Shown here in pieces: positions 30,602-36,547 of a stretch of 36,547 nucleotides of DNA (position 1 is its first letter; every line of letters starts with the position of its first letter). Both the position numbers and the translations under genes were made by a program. Under the pieces are notes generated by a model. That model did no database searches, had not been told where the DNA came from, and was given only the letters and a program-made list of their open reading frames with translations. Source of the stretch: an uncultured bacterium (lineage in GTDB: Bacteria; Patescibacteriota; Minisyncoccia; UBA6257; UBA9933); assembly GCA_913009635.1 (NCBI GenBank), contig CAJVXI010000009.1:1-36547 (forward strand). The letters are read 5' to 3'.

Positions 30602-31675
30602 ATGTCTACTTTTCAAAATCTGCTTCAACTTCAAATAGGCGGTAATACTGGCAAGGATTATTTAATTGCCTTGGCTGTTTTTGTTGGCGCGCTGATTGTT
30701 CTAAAAATTTTTCAAAGTATTATTCTTAGTCGGATTAAAAAAGTTGCTAAAAAAACTAAAACGGATTTAGACGATGTTTTGATAGAAATCGTAGAAAAAA
30801 TCAAGCCGCCATTTTATTTTTTTATCGCTTTTTATGCGGGGTTTAAAAGCTTATTATTGCCTGTTCTTGCTGGTCAGATTATCTACGGACTTTTTATTTT
30901 TATTATAGTTTTTCAGATTATCAGGTCTTTACAGATTTTTATTGATTACTGGACGGAGAAATTAATTCGCAGAAAAGAAGAAAAAGAGGATTCCGGGGAA
31001 TTAGCTCAAAACAAGGCAGCCGTAAAAAGCATAAGTTATTTCCTGAAAATTTTACTTTGGGTATTGGCTGTTTTCATTATTCTTTCTAATTGGGGAATTA
31101 ATATCACCTCGTTAATAGCTGGCTTGGGCATTGGCGGCATTGCTATAGCTTTTGCCTTGCAGAATATTTTACAGGACGTTTTCAGTTCTTTTTCCATTTT
31201 GATTGACAAGCCGTTTAAAGTCGGAGATTTTATCATAGTCGACGGCGATATGGGCGTGGTGCAGAAAATAGGCATTAAAACCACGCGAATTAAAACGCTT
31301 CAGGGTCAGGAATTGGTATTTCCCAACAGCAAGTTAACCGACTCTCGAATTAACAATTATAAAAAAATGGAGAAAAGAAGGATTGTGTTTGGATTTGGCG
31401 TACTTTATGAAACGCTTACTGATAAAGTGAAAAAAATTCCAGAAATTATAAAAGATATTATTGATAAAGAATCCCAGGCGGAATTAGACAGAGTTCATTT
31501 TAAGGAATTCGGTGATTTTAGCTTGAATTTTGAAGTTGTTTATTACGTTCAAGTGCCCGATTATAACGCGTATATGGATGTTCAGCAGTCCATTAATTTT
31601 GCATTAAAAGAGGTATTTGAAAAAGAAGGTATAGAATTTGCTTATCCAACACAGACATTGTTTATAAAGAAATAA
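30602..31675 (+). CDS. Mechanosensitive ion channel, MscS family
   Basis: SLIAGLGIGGIAIAFALQNILQDVFSSFSILIDKPFKVGDFIIVDGDMGVVQKIGIKTTRIKTLQGQELVFPNSKLTDSRINNY. ORF opens at 30458 within the tRNA; ATG 30602 preferred. Confidence 0.93.
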   Translation: MSTFQNLLQLQIGGNTGKDYLIALAVFVGALIVLKIFQSIILSRIKKVAKKTKTDLDDVLIEIVEKIKPPFYFFIAFYAGFKSLLLPVLAGQIIYGLFIFIIVFQIIRSLQIFIDYWTEKLIRRKEEKEDSGELAQNKAAVKSISYFLKILLWVLAVFIILSNWGINITSLIAGLGIGGIAIAFALQNILQDVFSSFSILIDKPFKVGDFIIVDGDMGVVQKIGIKTTRIKTLQGQELVFPNSKLTDSRINNYKKMEKRRIVFGFGVLYETLTDKVKKIPEIIKDIIDKESQAELDRVHFKEFGDFSLNFEVVYYVQVPDYNAYMDVQQSINFALKEVFEKEGIEFAYPTQTLFIKK

Positions 31676-31708
31676 TAGCAAATTAACAAAAAAATAGGAG
31701 GCGATTTG

Positions 31709-31861
31709 ATGGGAAAAGTTTTATACACAGTAAAGAGCAAAGAAGGTTTATGGGTTAAGATAGTAGAAACAAAAAAAGGAAAATGCAGTATGCGGAGGGT
31801 TGATAGTAAATGTTATTATTTTTGCGATAAAAAAGATTTAACAAAGGTTGAGGCGGAATAA
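31709..31861 (+). CDS. 50-aa small ORF MGKVLYTVKSKEGLWVKIVETKKGKCSMRRVDSKCYYFCDKKDLTKVEAE
   Basis: Strong SD AGGAGGCGAT, terminator overlapping the stop (AGGCGG..CCGCCTTTTTTT). Confidence 0.6.
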   Translation: MGKVLYTVKSKEGLWVKIVETKKGKCSMRRVDSKCYYFCDKKDLTKVEAE

Positions 31862-31907
31862 ATACCCGCCTTTTTTTATTCTAAAAATTTGATATTATAT
31901 AAATAAT

Positions 31908-32447
31908 ATGAGACACATCAATTTTAAAAAATTAATCCTTGTTTTGGGGATTATTATTGTTTTAAACCTTTTTATAAATTACGGAGTGGCGACTTTTTAC
32001 GATGCGCCTGAATACGAAAATTTTTGCCCTAAAGAACTAACAGCTAAAAAACATAACACAAAAGAGGAGTGTGAAACAGCTGGCGGATTTTGGTCAGAAA
32101 ATTACGTATATCCTCGTACTGAAATACAAGTTCCAAAAGAAGAAGTAGAAGAAGGTTGGTGTGACGTATATCATTCTTGTCAGAAAGTATTTGATGAAGC
32201 GCGTGATTTTTATAATAGAAACGTATTTATAATTCTAATTACGGCGGGCATTATTTCAATTGTTATTGGATTTTTGATTATTCAAGCGGAAGCGGTCTCG
32301 CTCGGTCTTTCTTTCGGCGGCTTGCTTTCTTTGATTATCGGCACTATTAGATATTGGTCGGCAATGAATGATTACTTGCGGTTCATAATTTTAGGAATCG
32401 CTCTCATAATTCTTATTTGGATAGGAATAAAGAAAATAAAGGATTAA
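31908..32447 (+). CDS. Membrane protein of unknown function, Cys-containing extracellular loop
   Basis: N-terminal TM, FCPKELTAKKHNTKEECETAGGFW loop, C-terminal TM helices; TAATG overlap with leuS. Confidence 0.65.
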   Translation: MRHINFKKLILVLGIIIVLNLFINYGVATFYDAPEYENFCPKELTAKKHNTKEECETAGGFWSENYVYPRTEIQVPKEEVEEGWCDVYHSCQKVFDEARDFYNRNVFIILITAGIISIVIGFLIIQAEAVSLGLSFGGLLSLIIGTIRYWSAMNDYLRFIILGIALIILIWIGIKKIKD

Positions 32448-35140
32448 TGGAAAAGTATAATTTTAAAAAAATCGAACAAAAATGGCAAAAGTATTGGGAA
32501 AAGAATAATTTTTATCGGGCGCAGGATTTTTCAAAAAAGCCAAAATATTATTGCTTAATAGAATTTCCTTATCCTTCGGCAGAGGGTTTGCATGTTGGGC
32601 ATACTAGAAGTTACACGGCAATGGATATAATTGCTCGTAAGCGCCGAATGCAAGGATACAATGTGCTTAATCCCATTGGTTGGGATGCTTTTGGTTTGCC
32701 TACTGAAAATTACGCCATTAAAACCGGCATTCATCCGAAAGTTGTTACTAAAAAGAATACTGATAATTATAGGCGTCAGTTAAAATCACTCGGTTTTTCT
32801 TTTGACTGGAGCAGGGAAATAAATACTACTGATCCGGAGTACTATAAATGGACTCAGTGGATATTTTTACAGCTTTATAAAAAGGGTTTGGCTTATAAAA
32901 AGAAAATGCCAATTAATTGGTGTTTGTCTTGCAAGACAGGGCTTGCGAATGAAGAAGTTATTGACGGTAAATGTGAGCGATGCGGAGGAGAAACAGAAAA
33001 AAGAGAAAAAGAACAATGGATGCTGGCTATAACCAAGTACGCGGACAGGCTTCTTAAGGATTTAGACAATATTGATTATTTAGAAAAAATTAAAGTTCAG
33101 CAGACGAATTGGATAGGGAAATCAGAAGGAGCTACTATAAAATTTCAAATCATAAATTCCAAATCACAAATAAATTCCAAATCCAAAATTTCAAATTCCA
33201 AACAATTCATTGAGGTTTTCACAACAAGAGTTGATACTATTTTTGGCTGTACGTATCTTGTTGTTGCGCCGGAACACATAATAATTAAGAATTTAGAATC
33301 TAGAATTAAGAATTTAGGGGAAGTCGAGAAATACATTAACCAAGCGAAGAAAAAGTCGGATTTACAAAGAACAGAATTAGTAAAAGAGAAAACCGGCGTG
33401 GAGTTAAAAGGCGTCAAAGCAATCAATCCTTTTAATAATGAAGAAGTGCCGATTTTTGTGGCAGATTATGTTTTGGCAAGTTATGGTACTGGCGCGGTAA
33501 TGGCGGTTCCGGCTCATGATGAACGCGATTTTGAGTTTGCCAAGAAATTTAATTTACTAATAGAAGCAGTTGTTATGCCGATAACGAAAGGTCCTACAAA
33601 AATATATTCACAGCCGCCGGATGAAAAGTTGCATAAAATAGTAAAACAAGATTTAAAAGCGGAAAAATGGTTTGATGGAATAGAAAAAGGTGAAATTTGT
33701 TATCCGGATGATGGATATTTAAAAAAATCAGGACAATTTACCGGTTTGACTTCTGAAAAAGCCCGACAAGAAATGACAAAATGGCTTGAGAAGAGTAAAT
33801 TAGGTAAGAAAACAACACAATACAAGCTTCGTGATTGGATTTTTTCCAGACAGCATTATTGGGGGGAACCCATTCCCATCATTTACTGTCGTAAATGCTT
33901 GGAAAAATCAAAAATCAAAAATCAAAAATCAAAATTTGATTATGATTACATTGAAATTGATGGCTTAGAATATATGGTGATTCCAGTAGCGGAAAAGGAT
34001 TTACCAGTTGAATTGCCGGAAGTTAAAAAATATGAGCCGACTGATACCGGCGAATCGCCTTTAGCCAATATAAAGGATTGGGTTAATGTTAAGTGTCCGA
34101 AATGCAAAGGCCAGGCAAAAAGAGAAACAGACACAATGCCTAATTGGGCAGGTTCAAGTTGGTATTACCTCGCATATCTTATGCGAGGAATTTCTAATTT
34201 CAAATTCCCAATTTCTAAATACAAAAAAGTATTTAAATATTGGACTCCGGTGGATTGGTATAATGGCGGAATGGAGCATACCACTCTTCATCTTTTATAT
34301 TCTCGTTTTTGGAATAAGTTTCTTTATGATATTAAAGTTGTTCCAACAAGCGAGCCATACAAAAAACGAACTTCTCATGGAATGATTTTGGGCGAGGACG
34401 GAGAAAAAATGTCTAAATCAAGAGGTAATGTTGTTAATCCGGACGATGTAGTTGTTAATTTTGGCGTGGATGCTTTTCGTTTATACCAAATGTTTATAGG
34501 CCCTTTTGAGCAGGCGACTCCTTGGGATCCTCGTGGTATAGAAGGAACAAAACGTTTTCTTGGAAAAATTTGGGATATTCAAAATAGAATTATGAGTCAT
34601 GAATCAGGAAGTATGAATAAAAAAATTGAATCGCTTTTACATAAGACCATTAAAAAGGTTGGGGATGATATTGAAGAAATGGGATTTAACACTGCTGTTT
34701 CAAGCTTAATGATTTTTATTAATAAGTGTTATGAATGTGATGATGTGCCAAAGAATATTTGGGAAAAGTTTTTAATTATCCTTTCACCGTTTGCGCCGCA
34801 TATAGCTGAAGAACTTTGGGAGCAACTACGCAGACAAACGCAGACAGCTACGCAGACAAACGCAGACAGTCCGCGTAAGTCCGCGTCAAGTCAGTATGGG
34901 TCTGTGTCATTGGAGCAGTGGCCCAAATACAATCCAAAACTAATTATTGAAGATATTTTTGAATTAGTTATTCAGATTAATGGTAGGGTTCGTGACATAA
35001 TTTCAGTTAAAAAAGACATTTCCCAAAAAGAAGCCGAGAGTATTGCTTTATCTCAGGAAAAGATTAAAAATTGGCTCAAGGGCAATAAAGTAAAAAAAGT
35101 AATTTTCGTACCCAATCGGCTAATAAATATCACAATTTAA
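32447..35140 (+). CDS. leuS: Leucyl-tRNA synthetase with multiple repeat-derived insertions
   Basis: FPYPSAEGLHVGHTRSYTAMDIIAR, NPIGWDAFGLPTENYAI, TTRVDTIFGCTYLVVAPEH, GEKMSKSRGNVVNPD. ORF opens at 32417; ATG 32447 preferred. Confidence 0.96.
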   Translation: MEKYNFKKIEQKWQKYWEKNNFYRAQDFSKKPKYYCLIEFPYPSAEGLHVGHTRSYTAMDIIARKRRMQGYNVLNPIGWDAFGLPTENYAIKTGIHPKVVTKKNTDNYRRQLKSLGFSFDWSREINTTDPEYYKWTQWIFLQLYKKGLAYKKKMPINWCLSCKTGLANEEVIDGKCERCGGETEKREKEQWMLAITKYADRLLKDLDNIDYLEKIKVQQTNWIGKSEGATIKFQIINSKSQINSKSKISNSKQFIEVFTTRVDTIFGCTYLVVAPEHIIIKNLESRIKNLGEVEKYINQAKKKSDLQRTELVKEKTGVELKGVKAINPFNNEEVPIFVADYVLASYGTGAVMAVPAHDERDFEFAKKFNLLIEAVVMPITKGPTKIYSQPPDEKLHKIVKQDLKAEKWFDGIEKGEICYPDDGYLKKSGQFTGLTSEKARQEMTKWLEKSKLGKKTTQYKLRDWIFSRQHYWGEPIPIIYCRKCLEKSKIKNQKSKFDYDYIEIDGLEYMVIPVAEKDLPVELPEVKKYEPTDTGESPLANIKDWVNVKCPKCKGQAKRETDTMPNWAGSSWYYLAYLMRGISNFKFPISKYKKVFKYWTPVDWYNGGMEHTTLHLLYSRFWNKFLYDIKVVPTSEPYKKRTSHGMILGEDGEKMSKSRGNVVNPDDVVVNFGVDAFRLYQMFIGPFEQATPWDPRGIEGTKRFLGKIWDIQNRIMSHESGSMNKKIESLLHKTIKKVGDDIEEMGFNTAVSSLMIFINKCYECDDVPKNIWEKFLIILSPFAPHIAEELWEQLRRQTQTATQTNADSPRKSASSQYGSVSLEQWPKYNPKLIIEDIFELVIQINGRVRDIISVKKDISQKEAESIALSQEKIKNWLKGNKVKKVIFVPNRLINITI
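33139..33207. repeat. In-frame heptad array in the leuS editing-domain entry (coding copy of a MITE arm)
   Basis: CATAAATTCCAAATCACAAATAAATTCCAAATCC... resembles the left arm of 28737-28870; encodes IINSKSQINSKSKISNSK. Confidence 0.75.
34827..34918. repeat. TQTNTD-type coding palindromic element in leuS
   Basis: ACGCAGACAAACGCAGACAGCTACGCAGACAAACGCAGACA / GTCCGCGTAAGTCCGCGTCAAGTCAGTATGGGTCTGTGTC; encodes TQTATQTNADSPRKSASSQYGSVS. Confidence 0.8.
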
Positions 35141-35141
35141 T

Positions 35142-36074
35142 ATGGCTAATTTTATTAAACTACTCATTATAATACTTATTGCTATTGGAATAATATTCTT
35201 TTTTGTTACTCAAACGTCAGATTTCTTTCAAGATAGCCCAAGAGAAAAAATAACAAAAACTTCACAAGATTCAAAGGGAACATATTTTACCTGGAGAGAT
35301 GGAATTTCATTTTGGAAGCCAACACCGGCAGAATTTCCAGCAAATAAAGAAGAAAAACCGCCAGAAATTTCAGAGCATTTAATTCCCGATGGTTTCACTC
35401 GTGAACAACTCTCGCCATATTTTTTGAAAATACAAGTTTCTTCAGTTTCACCGAATAGAAGTCAAAACATTTCTTCATATTCAACGATTCGGCTTGGTTC
35501 ATATTTTTCTTCTAATGATAAAGAAATAAATATTACTAATTGGCGGATAAAAAGCAACCGACATGAAATTGTTATCCCGAAAGCAATTAGAATTTATAAT
35601 CCTTTAGTTTGGGAGTCAGAAAAAGATATTGTTTTATCAGGAGGTAATTACGTATATATTTACAGCCACAAAAGTGTTTTTAATAGAAATTTACGCTTGA
35701 ATAAATGTATTGGTTATTTGGAGAATACTTATAATTTCATTCCGTCACTTCCGCAAAATTGCCCGTCAATTCCAAGGTCGGAATTTAATTATCTTTCAGG
35801 AGAGTGCCAGTCGTATATTTTTTCTTTGAGAGGATGCAAACTGCCGGAATCTTCTTTTTATAATACTTTGCCGGGAACTGACGCGGGCAATGATTGCCGG
35901 GCTTTTCTAAATACTATTAGCCACGGAAGCTGTTTCAAAAAGCACCGCTATGACGTGGATTTTCTTTCTAATGAATGGAGGGTATGGATTGATATGGATA
36001 TTTTAGATTCCGAACACGACAAAATTTTACTTTACGACAAAGAAGGGCTTTTAGTGGACGAATACAGCTATTAG
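35142..36074 (+). CDS. Membrane-tethered Cys-containing protein with possible lamin-tail-like fold
   Basis: N-terminal TM; WRVWIDMDILDSEHDKILLYDKEGLLVDEYSY C-terminus resembling the end of an LTD domain. Confidence 0.5.
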   Translation: MANFIKLLIIILIAIGIIFFFVTQTSDFFQDSPREKITKTSQDSKGTYFTWRDGISFWKPTPAEFPANKEEKPPEISEHLIPDGFTREQLSPYFLKIQVSSVSPNRSQNISSYSTIRLGSYFSSNDKEINITNWRIKSNRHEIVIPKAIRIYNPLVWESEKDIVLSGGNYVYIYSHKSVFNRNLRLNKCIGYLENTYNFIPSLPQNCPSIPRSEFNYLSGECQSYIFSLRGCKLPESSFYNTLPGTDAGNDCRAFLNTISHGSCFKKHRYDVDFLSNEWRVWIDMDILDSEHDKILLYDKEGLLVDEYSY

Positions 36075-36320
36075 TATTATTTTTAGAGATTTGTTATTAT
36101 TATAATAATTATTATTAATTAATATAATGAAAAAGAATTTACAAATTTCAATAATTAAAAAAACATCTTCAATGGCTTTAAGTTATTAAGACATTGAATT
36201 GATTTTAAGTTTTTATTATACTAAAACTATGCCAGCAATTAGAATCAAAGAGTTTGTATTGAAAGAGATTAAAATATCAAGGTCGTTTAATATATAATAA
36301 ATAAAAAATAAAACAAAATC

Positions 36321-36547
36321 ATGAATAATAATTTTACAAAACATCTTCAATGGCTTTTGCGCCATTTCATAACAATCTTTTCCTGCGTTTTGATTACGGT
36401 ATTAGGCATAGCCGCTTTTACTCAGGCGACGACAATAGGAACTGATATTTCAACCACTAATCTTACGGTTACCGGCAACGCCTCAACAACAGGAACTTTC
36501 AACCTGACAGGTCTGGCAACTTTTCTTAGCGGAATGACGATTACGGG
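36321..36547 (+). CDS. Secreted repetitive surface protein, N-terminal fragment, runs off window end
   Basis: MNNNFTKHLQWLLRHFITIFSCVLITVLGIAAFTQATTIGTDISTTNLTVTGNASTTGTFNLTGLATFLSGMTIT; signal peptide plus TxNLTVTGNAST beta-repeat style. Confidence 0.6.
   Translation, partial: MNNNFTKHLQWLLRHFITIFSCVLITVLGIAAFTQATTIGTDISTTNLTVTGNASTTGTFNLTGLATFLSGMTIT

Noticed and set aside
1-36547. Alternative genetic code (UGA = Gly as in some CPR lineages)
   Set aside because: UGA is used as the natural terminator of ftsK and the yerc-like gene, and reading frames are standard elsewhere.

Overview
The window looks like a chromosomal segment from a Candidate Phyla Radiation (Patescibacteria/Parcubacteria-like) bacterium. 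This is inferred from the AT-rich sequence, gene set and protein style, not from a database search. The standard genetic code is used (UGA is a stop).

Recognisable genes: a partial HsdR-like restriction subunit plus a Fic protein; two mechanosensitive-channel-like proteins; glyA; a YerC/TrpR-like regulator; a GreA-C-terminal-like protein; folD; recA; a RodZ-like protein; ftsK; a SipW/TasA-like secreted fibre operon; a split phosphomannomutase; two RNase H-fold proteins; HtrA/DegP; PlsC; recG; an RpoD-like sigma factor; a glycosyltransferase; tRNA-Glu(TTC); an RluA/RluD-family synthase; rplS; tRNA-Leu(GAG); leuS; and several small ORFs.

The most striking signal is a 'heptad grammar'. Degenerate 7-bp-period repeats, often arranged as inverted arms, lie both between genes and in frame inside essential genes (folD, leuS, recG, ftsK, rluD-like, pgm/manB, a glycosyltransferase). 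In recG a pair of such arms flanks a complete GxxExxY (PD-(D/E)XK-like) domain spliced in frame between helicase motifs II and III. In the phosphomannomutase gene an insertion of the same kind has split the gene into two in-frame ORFs.

Other leads: (i) two homologous structured 5' leaders (stem-loop with compensatory differences plus an SD-sequestering hairpin) upstream of two unrelated short genes; (ii) perfect odd-length palindromes found in both coding and non-coding contexts; (iii) a 560-bp intergenic region with two adjacent 12-bp-period arrays and several palindromes; (iv) the TasA/SipW operon with its own leader terminator.
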